64,000 bases of DNA from Membranipora membranacea (lineage: Eukaryota > Bryozoa > Gymnolaemata > Cheilostomatida > Membraniporidae), in assembly GCA_914767715.1 (NCBI GenBank), contig OU612067.1, forward strand, positions 310,001 to 374,000, in the 5' to 3' direction. Position 1 is the first letter of the stretch. The number at the start of each line of letters is the position of its first letter. The notes beneath the pieces were generated by a model. That model saw only the letters and a program-made list of their open reading frames with translations. It did no database searches and was not told the origin of the DNA. Position numbers and translations under genes: made by a program. Below, in pieces: positions 11,701 to 22,359 of this stretch.

Positions 11701-14700
11701 TCATTGCCGGCACTCCCATCCCAATACCTCCACTACATTTTGCCTAAGACTTCTTCATAACCAAAGTTGACCACCAAGCATCATAAACAGGCATAGATAT
11801 TTTGGAAAATAGGCAGATATGGTCATTTTATTTTAAGAACGCAGATCAGCCCTTTGAAATTAAAATTAGGTGATAACAAGCAGTCACAATTATGTCAATA
11901 AGGTAGAATGTAAGATTTTTTCATCTCACTGAGATTGCTTGCCTGTTTTGCTCACTGAGAATTTGAAGTCAAAGTAATACAGCATTGCAGCAACAAGCTA
12001 AGATAGTTTATTGGAGTTATGATGTATTGGCTCAAAAAGTTGATATTTCAACAAAAGCATTGCAAGAAGCCTATCTATTACTCATACATGACAAGTTGGT
12101 AGACCCAGAAATCAGGAGGTCTCTGCGGACGAACTTCCGACCCGGAGTACCACTCTGCGTGTCCAGCAGTGAAGGTGTAATTTTACCTGATTTTACAAAT
12201 TATATTGTTGCACTTCATACGAACGAGGAGAGATAGTATGTTAAAGACTTAGTTTGAGGCTGCTCTTTTGTATCACATCTTATTCTCCATATTTTATTCT
12301 ATCATGTGAGCGATTTTCAGCTTTAGAATCCAAATATTGAGGAAGTTATGGCCTCTCAAACTTCCAGGGTGATTGCCTTCAATCGGCATTGGGAATAAGC
12401 GGATGTTTCCCCTGGGGTATGTCACAACCATAGACATGTGACATAGACATTATGAGTTAGTAGTTAATACACTAATAATCACAATAATTGATGATCATAG
12501 TAATGGAAGAGACTAGGTCACGGTGAAAATATTAATTACTGTAATATGGTTTTGTTATATAATGTGAGGTATACCTTATACACCTTTTACTAACTAGAAC
12601 TGATAAGATCAAGGACCACCAAATAGACGCAAAATTGCTCGGCTCAGTGGTCAGATCATCGGTCAGAGTGATGCTAGATCATGCTTGATCTATTTGCCTG
12701 AATTCAAGGGGGAGCAACTCCAAAAGCAAATGTTCAATAGTAGGGATTAGCAGTGTAATACGCAGATATAAAGGTCTGGTCGTGGTAAAGTGCATAGTGA
12801 CACTCATAGACTATGATGAATACAATGAGTGGAATGGAGACAACGCATAGAAACTAAGAGGCACTCAGAGTTAAATTCATGATGAAATATAGCAGCGCCT
12901 ATGGAAGATAATAAGCAAAGCGGAAGCATAATACATGCGCAGGAAAATTAGAGTAGGATAGAGATTTGCTGGGTCCTTGTGAAGGCTCTTTGAATTGAGA
13001 ATTTGAAGTCAAAGTAATACAGCATTGCAGCAACAAGCTAAGATAGTTTATTGGAGTTATGATGTATTGGCTCAAAAAGTTGATATTTCAACAAAAGCAT
13101 TGCAAGAAGCCTATCTATTACTCATACATGACAAGTTGGTAGACCCAGAAATCAGGAGGTCTCTGCGGACGAACTTCCGACCCGGAGTACCACTCTGCGT
13201 GTCCAGCAGTGAAGGTGTAATTTTACCTGATTTTACAAATTATATTGTTGCACTTCATACGAACGAGGAGAGATAGTATGTTAAAGACTTAGTTTGAGGC
13301 TGCTCTTTTGTATCACATCTTATTCTCCATATTTTATTCTATCATGTGAGCGATTTTCAGCTTTAGAATCCAAATATTGAGGAAGTTATGGCCTCTCAAA
13401 CTTCCAGGGTGATTGCCTTCAATCGGCATTGGGAATAAGCAGATGTTTCCCCTGGGGTATGTCACAACCATAGACATGTGACATAGACATTATGAGTTAG
13501 TAGTTAATACACTAATAATCACAATAATTGATGATCAAAATTCAGACCTGGGTGGGAATCGAACCCGGGTCCCTATATCTACAGGCAACGACGCCGCCCA
13601 GAGATCCACTATACTTTCACCTAAAATTGAGAATAATTGAGAAAATTGAGAATCCTGCCAGAGTGGACAACTCTACTATCTCAAAATTGAGAAAATATAT
13701 CCCTTCAATACATTGTCTCGCATTTTCTCAATTTTTTATTTTTCCTCGATTATCAATATTTCCATTAAAATATTTAGTTATAAATGATTCAAATATTATT
13801 TCAAGTTGATTTGTTATTGAAAACTACATAAATCCCTCACTATCCTCCAAATTACATTCCTGCTCAACTATTATGAACCAAACCGAGTGGTTTTGACAGG
13901 AGAATAGAGACTGAAAGTGTTCAAGCAAGCACTGGACAAATTCCTTATACTCTTTTTATGATGAAGCAAAATAAGCTTAGCTGTATGTTTTACTCATATG
14001 AGTGGGTTGAAGACTGGACAGGTACAGCATGTGTAAAAAACATCTGGCCTGATGAGAAGAACTCTGGTTAGTTTTGAACCAAAGAAAGATGATGATGTGA
14101 GTATTTTTTTACTACTAGATACTAGCTAGTAAGTAGTCTTACTCTTAGCAAGGAGTTTAAGGGCTGGATAGCTGCTTAGGTGGTAGCTTGTCTTGACAAG
14201 CTTTGTCAATCTTTGGCAAGCTTGTCAAGACAGGTTACTTAGGTGGGTAGTAGCTCAATTTTTATCTCCAATAATTGATTGATTGATTCCTTGCTGTTGG
14301 ACTGACTGAGTTACCTCATTTACTAGCCCTGTCTTTGGAACTGAGGGACAGTAAAGGATTAGGGCGAAGTGATGGCGACATATTGACTAGCGTAGTTTGC
14401 TCATTCTCATTGAAAGAGATCCTGATTCAGCGATCAGTTGAGTATTTACGTAGTCTTTCTCTTGCTCAAATCTCCATTGTATGATCTTGTAGATACACAA
14501 TCTATATTTCTGGATGTACTTTTTGGGACAAGGCTGCCAGCAGTTAAGTTGAAGACCCGAATGCTATTCAGAGGAAGACATGGTTCAGTGCAGAAATGAC
14601 TGATGGAGAAAAGAAAGTGTCCTCCGCTAAGCGTAAGTAGCCTAAGCCTAATCAGATGTATAATATGCATTACCAGCGTTTTTGTCAGTGGAATTGGTAA

Positions 14701-17700
14701 CAGTAGGCCCTATGTCTTGTGACATGTCTAGCAGGCATACATGGCCACAGATTGGCTTGAGATTATAACACCCTAACCCTAGTTGTTACAAGCCTCATCT
14801 AATACAGGTAATGGGTATGTCATCTTGCCGATCGTGAGACAATGACATAATCAATATTATATACAAATTATGGCTTATTGGCGACAAGTTGGATGCACGC
14901 AATTATTATTCTCTTCCATGCTCCAACTTTCTAATTAAGTCTTTTCCGCTAAAAGTGTGTTACAACGATACTCATGACATAGCAGTATTTGACCATTTCA
15001 ACCTCGTGTGTAAACGTGGCTTAATATTTTGGGCAGAGAGGTCATGGATTTATTTAGCGTTGTACAAACAAAAGGACAATATACTGAATAATCGGCTGGT
15101 GTGTGCTTTCCGTTTATATCTAGTTTCCTTGATGATGCAAAGAACGATGGGATCACTTAGGCAGTTTTCCACTAAGAACTCAACTACTTCTCCATTACCT
15201 GACCCGTGAACACACATCAACTCTTTGCAAATGGTACGTTGCTTTCTTAAAGCAAAGTAGCCCAATGTTTATTGCAGTGTTTGATTTGAGGAACTACATC
15301 ATACCTTAGATGAGTAGGAGAAGCTCGCCGTTCCGCACATCGGCTATTTGAATGAGCTAAATCTAATTCTCGCAAACATTTACACTTTACATTAAATATA
15401 CTCTTACTTCAATTAGCTAGAATTAAGTGCTAGCTAACATTAACTCATCTAGCTGAATTTATTTCAAACAAATATTTACTCCTCTAGCTTGATTTTTAGA
15501 CACTTTGAATAGTTTTCATTCTAACGTTGTACTGAGGTGACCGTCACATAGTATCAGCTGAATCAAATAATATGTGCTATTACAACGTAAAATGGCAAAG
15601 CTCACGCAAAAACAACCAAACCTGACAAGATCACATCTGATCAGACAAGAGATACTTTTGCCGATGTGATAAATTAGAAGAAATATCTTTTGTTTGATCA
15701 GATACTTTCACACTGCCCCTTTTGCATAATATTAACATTCTCCTCTTGCAGGTATAGTGGGAGTCTTGTTGACCAGATTCAGAATTTCACACTGTCACAT
15801 CTTATACGTCGACTGCACGCTGCCAACTCATCACCTGCTGCAAAGACACCTCAACAAATCTTGTCCACATTAGTACGGCCATACGAGCTGAGCTGCAGTC
15901 TCATCCAACTTTATATTAGCCTCAAGTTCTGCATCCAGCGTGCAATGAGGTATTGTGAGGCCGACATGATGTCAACATACATATTATATGAGTACCTACT
16001 AAGGATTTGCATATGAATGACTGCTGATCTGTACACAATCATAGCACTGTGCTTGATATTTCCTGTTGTATTTTTTTTTTACTTGACCCTCATGTTCTAG
16101 CAGCAACTTTTCAGGCTGAATAATAGTATTTGTTTTTTTGTTGAGGTCATCATTGAGGTGCTATAATTATAACGTTGAGAAATAATCTGTCTAAAATTTT
16201 ATCTTGTAAATTACAATATAACCAATCTTATAGGCTTTGTACCCGTGATGTTGATAAATATTTGGCAAAATAAAACTCTATACCGTTTCTGTAATATCGC
16301 TGATCAAGTTGCTGCATAGATAGACATTTCTATCTAACACAAAGGATTACTTCAGTTCATTTTATATGATGAACAAGCAGTGTTGCAGGCCATAGCTAAC
16401 CTTTATTGGCGACTATCAAATCATTAACGACCGGGTCAAATAATTCAATGCTGAGAATTTCTTTGCAAGCCATCAGAAGTCAGTTATTTAGATGACTCAT
16501 AAGACAATAAATCCTCATCTGCGAATTGACATGGCGTTTCTACTGCCCATTGTATACCTCCCCCTATGCATGTGTTAAGATAATACTGTATATCTATAAA
16601 AAACTATGAAATATCCCAGGAGTTGTCATGACACGTAAAATGAGAAGACAACTTATTCTCTTTCTTTCCTTTGCCCCTCCCCTTTTTTCTCTTTTCTCCT
16701 CCCCCTTTTCCCCACTCTCACCGAGAAGTATATCCCCGAGCCCGCCGCCATCACGCCACTTGGACCAACTAGGTTAGCTGGCTGTGACGTACCCTAGGGA
16801 TTGCCGGCTGATTTTTACTGCCGATAAATTGCAGTCACCTTGGAAGTTTGAGATGCCATAACTTCCTCAATATTTGGATTCTAAAGCTGAAAATCGCTCA
16901 CATGATAGAATAAAATATGGAGAATAAGATGTGATACAAAAGAGCAGCCTAAAACAAAGTCTTTAATAGGCAATTATATATAGGTATATGTACTGTGGGG
17001 GTAGGAAAACATAGTTTCTCTTGCAACTAGAAGCTTAAAAAGTCGTCTGGGTGAAGGAAGCTGAAAAAAGGGAGGAAAAAGGGAGATAGAGAGGAGGTGG
17101 AAAAACCCCTAAAAACTGGGAGGCTCCCTACCAAAAAGGGAGACTTGTCAGGTATGCTATTACTACGGTAGGCTACAATTTGTTTGAGAGTTTTAACAAA
17201 AGGTATGACTGCACTATAAGAGATCAGCCTTTGTTCCATATAAATTTCTATAGAATCATAATTGCCAAGGCACTAAGGCTCTAACAATTTGCTAGATGGA
17301 GGAAGAAAAGCTTTAATGTAGATTGAGGTTTGGAAACATAGAAATAGATGTCTGTGTCTATGTCTATGTAGATGTCTATGTTTGCCAAATAATGGCTCGA
17401 AAAAGCCAAATTTGTTGTGTTGGTAATTGGAAATATTCTATGTGATTGCATTCACTACGGGCTTTCACAGTACTCCCAAAGAGAAGGAAAGGTATGAATC
17501 TAGTCTTATTTGCAGTAATTAAAGCTGGATGGGCAAAACTGTAGGTGTTTATTGTGTGATCAAATTGGGTTCAGATTCCACCATTTCCAGCCTATAGCCG
17601 AAAGGCCCCCTTTAGTCTTGAGCCTTACATGACGTTACCTTATACCACCTCTACACTCATCGTGTATTCGGTGGAGATTACTTATTACAACTAAGAGTAT

Positions 17701-20700
17701 CCCTGACATACTAACCAGCAGTCGAAGCTGACCTCGTCACCTCCGAGGTGGATATACTGATCAGGGAATACTGAGTTTACTTCTGTGAATAGCCTCTCCA
17801 GGAAGGCATAAGTAGAGTTCTTAGTTGGGTCGATGGGTCCGTATGTACCATCAGGCTTACCATCCTTACCGTAACACTCTGTTAGAAGACCTGGCTGTCC
17901 GTATCCCCACGACAGCGTGTGTCCTGATAATCAAAATAATCATTATAGGGATCATAACATTGGATTATTTCTGTGGGATATGTACCCAGCTAAGCATGCC
18001 CGCCTTATTACCACCACGGACTGTCTCTAGATTAGTTTCTGTAGTTTATTATGATAATCAGGTTTGCCATCATCATTTAACATTGGATCATTGGTGCAAG
18101 GGTTCAGAGTGAATAGCTGAAGTTATACCATTACACCCAAGACAATTTGAGCCACAAGAGTTTTATATCATATCTAATAATATCACTTGTATGTCTGAGG
18201 TTTGAAATATTTATAACAATAAACAACCCACATTATCATTTTTATGCAAAAGTTACTACAGTTAGGGCTGGGGATAAGTAACAGCCATCATCATAAGAGA
18301 CTGTCTAATAAACACACCATCAACAGAGCAGTACTTATGTACTAAAATCCTCTCTGTTCAGTTATGAATAAAGATCAGGTCAATAATAAGAGTATCTCAT
18401 AGGCACTATACTTATATTCTGAAGAATATAAATATGCTGCAATGACTGCCTATAGATAGATTAAATCTGACGTACCTGGAGTATCAAATTCTACCACTAC
18501 TCTGATTCCTCTCTGTCTGGAGTATTCTATAACCTCAGCGATATCCTCATGACTATATGTGTGAGTGTAAGGCTCATACGCTCCCTTACGGCTTAGATCA
18601 GGGAACACTCTGCTTCTGTAGGGGAATGACTCCGAGTCTACTATGTGCCAGTGGAGAATGTTATACTTAGCCATAGATAGAGCAGACTGTAAAATAATAA
18701 CATTCAGCTTGTATATTTTGGACTCATTGATTCATATTTGAACTTATCAAAAGAGCCTCACGCCACAATAAATAATCACAAATTTCAGAGTGTGACAGAT
18801 TAGATAGAGATGCTACAATAAATTAATGTGGCACATTTTTATGTGCTACATACACTGACAACAATGCCTTGCTGGCGAATTTAATAAATACTTGTATCAT
18901 AATATCTGGCAATCAAATAATATGTAACTTAGGAACATATGGCATGGCAAAATCAAGGTTTTTTGGGTGAAGCTGAAGTATCTACATCAATAACTAATAG
19001 CAGACACACATGGGACCCATTCAAACTCCAGTTGTCAGTGAACGGCAATGAGATAAGCGCCAAGGAACTTTGGCAATTGCACATAGAAGACTTTGTCAAA
19101 CCATATGAACCACCCCTTACTCCTGAAGACATATTTACATATATATATATATATATATACAATGATAACATGAACATACCACAAACTGAAGGATGACATT
19201 CTTCTCCAAGAAATGTCTGGATGAGTCGATGAGAAATCCTCTATGTTGGAATCTGGGAGCGTCTTCGATCATCGTCTCGTTAACTAACCACTGTAAGTAG
19301 TAGGTAAGTAAGTAAGTAAGTAGTGATACATATCAGAGTGTGGGTATGTGCAGCCATCAGCTTCTCAAACCAACAAACTATCATTTGGAGCGGTTCTAAT
19401 GCAGTTATTCCTTGAACTCCGTTATTTAAAAATCCGTCTATAAAGTATCGATAATTCATACATAGGCCTCACGAGTTGTGATCAATCATCATAATTACAC
19501 ATAAACTAGATACCGATTTGAGATTTATTTTATTATGTTTTTAGACAATGATTAGTGGTACTAGAGATTATACTAGATAATGGCTCTCTTACCAGACCAT
19601 GGCTCTCATACATCGTCTCATATACAATCTGACTAAAGGTCTCCAGTCCCCTCAGAGCTCCCCATAGAGAATCAGAACTCAGCATGGCTTTACCAGATGA
19701 TATCTGCAGTTTATCTAACAATCATACAGAGAATCAGAACTCAGCATGGCTTTACCAGATGATATCTGCAGTTTATCTAACAATCATACAGAGAATCAGA
19801 ACTCAGCATGGCTTTACCTGATGATATCTGTAGTTTATCTAACAATCATACAGATAGATGGACTCTGTTAGTAAAGGTCCCTTCATCATATTTTGGACAT
19901 CAAAGTTGGCAGGATACTTAGAGCTATAATTAAGCTTTTAGTTAAGTTAAATTTGGGTGTTTACTATAAATATCTTGTAGTGTTCTCTATATTTTATGTT
20001 GGAAAAGTCCTTTCTCCCATTTGGTTATGCAAACGTTCCACGATGACAACAATTTTAGCCATGAATATTTTACAGGAGTGTCTGTAGCAAGTGGTAAACA
20101 TTAATCAGTCAATGCCTATACTACATTTGCGTACTATCAATGGCAAGTTATTTAGTACCTGGTAAATCAGAAAAAAACCACATTGGCTTTGCAACTGTCA
20201 TGGGTTATGCTAGGTGACTTCATCCAGTACCGGCAGTTTTACAATATAAGTATTGAGACCCAATTCTGAGCAGCATCGACAAGAGGCATTATCAGCAAAC
20301 TTATCAGACACTTAAGGGCAACACCCCCAAGCATGGGACCACAATGTCAAACAGATCGTACCATATGCAACATTAAAAAACCACAACAGTGATAAAACAG
20401 TATTTTATAACTATCGACACAATTTTACAATTTATGCAGGTTGGTCTCTGTGGATCGCTTGCTTGTAGACTTAGGTATGTGAAGCAGAAGACTAGCATAA
20501 CATCATCGCAGTATTAAATGGTTCAGACATGACTCATGTGACTCAATGTGCAGGAAATTGACCTCACATCAACATTTTTGCTTGCAGGAAATTGCTATAT
20601 GGAAAAAAATCACCAACAAGTTAGAAGAATGAATTAAGAATATTAATATTAGGCCCTACATAGTTCTGATCATTAGGACTGAGGATGTTTTATACAATGG

Positions 20701-21601
20701 AGCTATTATTCCCTATCGTTATACTCACAGTTCTCACTCATCCCCAGAGCCGGACGAGGTTTACCAGTACATGGGTTATGGACATAGACGTCTAAACCAT
20801 TAATCTCAGCAGGGTTAGCTTTATGTGTTCGCTTAGAGCTCTTGCTGTTAGCCTGTAAAGAAAAATGTCATAATTGACAGACATGTAATCTGTGACATTG
20901 CTCACTGATCCTTAAAGTGTTAAGAACAATTACCACCATAACAAATAAGTATGACAATACTTTTCGTCCGATTACCTTAGGCCCTACCTTGAGCTAAAAC
21001 ACTAGTGGCTTATGGCTTATTTCTCAGTACGTGGGCAGATTGCAGCCTGAAAAACTGGTGAGTAATCAGCACAAAATAATCAGACGAAAAACATTATCTG
21101 GAATGGAGGATAATATGGAAACCACCAGGTTCATACGCAAAATTAATATATATAATATGTATATATGCAGCATGTGAGCAATGTAAAGGCTCAGTAATAA
21201 TCACTGTACGGTGTGTCATCCACTGCGTACAAGGAGAAAGGTTCATGTGTTAACAACCCAGACTAGTAAACAGCACTCATATATGATATCATATTGTGAG
21301 ACAGCATACATACCTCATATGAGTTAGGAGTATCAAATATCATCTTGTAGTATCTGTCAAATGCAGCTTCCAAATCATCACATGTGTTACCAGTGGCATT
21401 GAAAACAAAACCATCACCCCTGACTTCAAACACAGTGCTGCTATGAGTCCATGTTCTGGGTAGAGGCAGAGGAAGGCCTGGCTGAATGTACCCAGTTGGA
21501 TCTGTTGGTGAAGGGAAATATCTCACTTTCCCTGCAATCTCCTGCTCATTAGCAGAAATCACAACAACTGCAAATGCAGCAAAGACAACTTTCAAATGCA
21601 T
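5789..21601 (-). CDS. HEX (HEXA/HEXB-like): Beta-N-acetylhexosaminidase (GH20, lysosomal HEXA/HEXB family), with a four-copy exon 8
   Basis: A lysosomal enzyme that removes terminal N-acetylhexosamine from glycans, glycosaminoglycans and glycolipids. Minus-strand exons: 1, 21601-21314; 2, 20852-20729; 3, 19714-19593; 4, 19290-19180; 5, 18686-18476; 6, 17923-17716; 7, 9943-9781; 8, one of four copies; 9, 7112-6907; 10, 5864-5789. Every junction has AG/GT and matching phase, giving 558 residues with 8a or 560 with 8b-8d (human HEXB: 556). Residues 1-17 are a signal peptide. GH20 N-terminal domain follows to about 180. Catalytic motifs: H-R-G (exon 4), H-W-H-I-V-D (exon 5), G-H-T-L-S-W-G and H-L-G-G-D-E (exon 6; Glu349 is the acid/base), I-V-W-Q-E (exon 7), W-Y-L-N (exon 8), C-M-W-G-E (exon 9) and H-R-C-R (exon 9 end). 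I rejected an earlier GT at 6929 because reading on to 6907 adds H-R-C-R and fits the phase. Exon 1 could start at an upstream in-frame ATG (21637), but the nearer one gives a better signal peptide. Confidence 0.95.
7538..7711 (-). CDS. HEX (HEXA/HEXB-like): Hexosaminidase exon 8d (W-Y-L-N-M)
   Basis: 58 codons, phase 0 at both ends, acceptor TTTTAG and donor GTATGA. Reads [10 protein letters not shown] and ends Y-Y-Q-C-D-P-L. The residue after W-Y-L-N is Met, a hydrophobic side chain as in human beta (Leu453). It is the copy nearest to exon 9 and has the shared cysteine pair. Confidence 0.85.
7845..7854 (-). promoter_or_regulatory. Candidate RNA-pairing element downstream of exon 8c
   Basis: In the pre-mRNA this reads CAACCAATCA, the exact complement of ten bases of the element just upstream of the 8b and 8c acceptors. 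It lies in the intron between 8c and 8d. Confidence 0.4.
7981..8154 (-). CDS. HEX (HEXA/HEXB-like): Hexosaminidase exon 8c (W-Y-L-N-E)
   Basis: 58 codons, phase 0 at both ends, acceptor TTTTAG and donor GTACGA. Reads [10 protein letters not shown] and ends Y-Y-Q-C-D-P-L. The residue after W-Y-L-N is Glu, so the charge is reversed relative to 8a. It shares the two extra cysteines with 8b and 8d. A second AG four bases inside the exon would shift the frame and is unlikely to be used. Confidence 0.85.
8162..8173 (-). promoter_or_regulatory. Candidate RNA-pairing element at the exon 8c acceptor
   Basis: In the pre-mRNA this reads GTTGATTGGTTG, ending seven bases before the 8c exon within the acceptor region. 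It is identical to 8614-8625 and complementary to 8248-8259 over all 12 bases. Confidence 0.45.
8248..8259 (-). promoter_or_regulatory. Candidate RNA-pairing element between exons 8b and 8c
   Basis: In the pre-mRNA this reads CAACCAATCAAC. It is the perfect complement of both acceptor-side elements (8614-8625 and 8162-8173). Pairing with the first would loop out exon 8b; pairing with the second would form a hairpin in front of 8c. Confidence 0.45.
8433..8606 (-). CDS. HEX (HEXA/HEXB-like): Hexosaminidase exon 8b (W-Y-L-N-I)
   Basis: 58 codons, phase 0 at both ends, acceptor TTTTAG and donor GTACTA. No stop or frameshift. It keeps V-N-V-W and W-Y-L-N and carries Ile at the position of alpha Arg424 / beta Leu453. 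It has Cys in S-A-C-W-Y-L-N and in Y-Y-Q-C-D-P. It is an alternative to the other exon 8 copies; use in mRNA is inferred from intact splice sites only. Confidence 0.85.
8614..8625 (-). promoter_or_regulatory. Candidate RNA-pairing element at the exon 8b acceptor
   Basis: In the pre-mRNA this reads GTTGATTGGTTG, seven bases before exon 8b, at the usual place of the branch point and pyrimidine tract. It is identical to the element in front of 8c. Confidence 0.45.
8762..8929 (-). CDS. HEX (HEXA/HEXB-like): Hexosaminidase exon 8a (alpha-like, W-Y-L-N-R)
   Basis: 56 codons, phase 0 at both ends, acceptor TTACAG and donor GTCAGT. It begins [10 protein letters not shown] and ends H-S-Y-Y-Q-V-D-P-Q. 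Trp in V-N-V-W, and Tyr and Asn in W-Y-L-N, match human alpha Trp392, Tyr421 and Asn423. The residue after W-Y-L-N is Arg, as in human alpha Arg424, which contacts acidic substrate groups. It is the most diverged copy: two codons shorter, and without the two cysteines shared by 8b-8d. Confidence 0.92.
10284..10784. repeat. Duplicated block X, first copy
   Basis: 501 bp that recur at 12493-12993 with no difference that I could see. In this copy the block is followed by about 1.17 kb (10785-11955) that the second copy lacks. Confidence 0.9.
11967..12236 (+). other. Unidentified exon-like open frame in block Y
   Basis: An open frame with protein-like composition ends at TAG 12234-12236 and has no ATG. 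CATTGCAG at about 11983-11990 could be an acceptor. The reading contains [13 protein letters not shown] and [10 protein letters not shown]. An identical frame is in the second copy (to 13276). I do not recognise a family. It may be the last exon and 3' UTR of a gene captured by a repeat, or chance. Confidence 0.25.
12237..12425. repeat. Dispersed repeat, copy 1
   Basis: It contains AGAATCCAAATATTGAGGAA and ends near GGTATGTCACA. Related copies are at 13277-13465 (same orientation) and at about 16783-16975 (inverted), all in hexosaminidase intron 6. Confidence 0.75.
12493..12993. repeat. Duplicated block X, second copy
   Basis: Apparently identical to 10284-10784. It starts at the shared GATCA that also ends block Y and is joined directly to a second copy of Y, so the unit was duplicated in tandem with the 1.17-kb middle missing. 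Confidence 0.9.
12996..13537. repeat. Duplicated block Y, second copy
   Basis: Nearly identical to 11956-12497, including the open frame (13007-13276) and the dispersed repeat (13277-13465). Confidence 0.9.
13541..13617 (-). mobile_element. tRNA-like sequence, probably a SINE head
   Basis: On the minus strand it reads an A-box-like AGTGGATCTCTGGGCGGC and, 27 bases on, the B-box GGTTCGATTCC. The T stem around the B box has mismatches (CCGGG against CCCAC), so a working tRNA gene is unlikely. It starts right where the tandem duplication ends. Confidence 0.5.
14189..14232. repeat. Foldback with 15-base perfect arms
   Basis: TGTCTTGACAAGCTT (14189-14203) and its exact complement (14218-14232) are separated by 14 bases. 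The direct repeat CTTAGGTGG lies on both sides (about 14176 and 14238), which would fit a 9-bp target duplication of a tiny insertion. Confidence 0.65.
16783..16975. repeat. Dispersed repeat, inverted copy
   Basis: The reverse complement matches 12237-12425 through TCAGCTTTAGAATCCAAATA and neighbouring bases, with scattered differences, mainly at the end proximal to 16783. Confidence 0.75.
19135..19161. repeat. (AT)n microsatellite in hexosaminidase intron 4
   Basis: A run of alternating A and T shortly after the exon 4 donor in transcript orientation. Confidence 0.8.
19665..19852. repeat. 62-bp tandem triplication covering the exon 3 acceptor
   Basis: Three copies with a 62-base period each carry the same acceptor (TTGTTAG on the minus strand) plus the first part of hexosaminidase exon 3. 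Only the copy nearest the exon body (start 19714) keeps the reading frame. Starting at 19776 or 19838 runs into an in-frame TAG 20 codons later, because 62 is two bases more than a multiple of three and the TAG is that of the next acceptor itself. Confidence 0.85.
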
Positions 21602-21785
21602 GGTCCTGTCACATGAAATCTTATTTCTCAGGTGCACACACTTAATCTTTACAGCTATTGTAAGGTACTGCCTAACCTAACTGACACATCTGTTTGAGAG
21701 TCCCTTGTTGAGTGAATTTGCATAAATATCTTTGTCGTGAAAGAAAATCAACAGGAAGTAAAAGGTATGCCAATACAGACATTTG

Positions 21786-21875
21786 ATTGGCCCCTCTTAG
21801 CCAATCAGAATTTCTCTTTGACCGAATTTAAAATAACTATTTTAACTGGACTCAGCAAGATGCTTGCTAGCCAAT
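21786..21875 (-). promoter_or_regulatory. CCAAT-box cluster upstream of hexosaminidase
   Basis: ATTGG at 21786-21790 and CCAAT at 21801-21805 and 21871-21875 lie 185-275 bases before the start codon. Two share the extended context AGCCAATCAG. CCAAT boxes in either orientation are typical promoter elements bound by NF-Y. No TATA box is evident. Confidence 0.45.
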
Positions 21876-22359
21876 CAGTTGCAACTACAGAAAAAAGGCA
21901 CTTGTTGATCACACTGTTTCCAGATCCAGCCTGTCAACATGTGAACATCAACAACATGTTCATGGACATTAGTTAGTGTATGTGCTAACTCAATGGCCAC
22001 CACTTTAGGACTTGTGCAAACTGTAATCATGGACACAGGCAGCTTTATAAATTTGCATACTTGCTATGTATGCAAATCTACCTGCTCCTCAACTCAAAGT
22101 CAATAATGATTTTCATGTATAGCCTTGTTGTTGTTCTCTGGGACTTGCATGCCTGTATTTTGCCCATACCAATATTAACCACTGGACTTGCTTGAAAGTC
22201 CGATGTCTGTCCTGTTGCACGATTATGGGGCACTAAAACATGCAGTTCCCGTTTTACATCGATGATAGTTGCAAATGCAGCAGTATCTATCACAACAGCA
22301 GAGCTCACTGACAGTCACTGGCACTGCCTTGGTTTGCAAGCATTTCTTCATTGAGTTTC

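Larger units (their letters stand above)
11956..12497. repeat. Duplicated block Y, first copy
   Basis: 542 bp that recur at 12996-13537 at an offset of 1040. I noticed one substitution (G to A near 12411/13451). It contains an open frame and the dispersed repeat at its 3' end. Confidence 0.9.
9944..17715 (-). other. Hexosaminidase intron 6 (7.8 kb) with duplicated and repeated DNA
   Basis: The intron separates the catalytic Asp-Glu exon from exon 7. It contains the duplicated blocks at 10284-13537, a tRNA-like sequence at 13541-13617, a foldback at 14189-14232 and an inverted copy of a dispersed repeat at about 16783-16975. A plus-strand open frame at 15750-16016, preceded by an AG, is protein-like but matches nothing I know. 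Elsewhere I see no gene. Confidence 0.6.

Noticed and set aside
15750-16016. Plus-strand exon-like frame after an AG in hexosaminidase intron 6
   Set aside because: No recognisable family, no matching upstream exon, and no ATG context; noted only as an open frame.
18939-19196. Plus-strand 85-residue frame in hexosaminidase intron 4
   Set aside because: Partly protein-like, but it ends in an AT microsatellite, has no splice partners and resembles no family I know.
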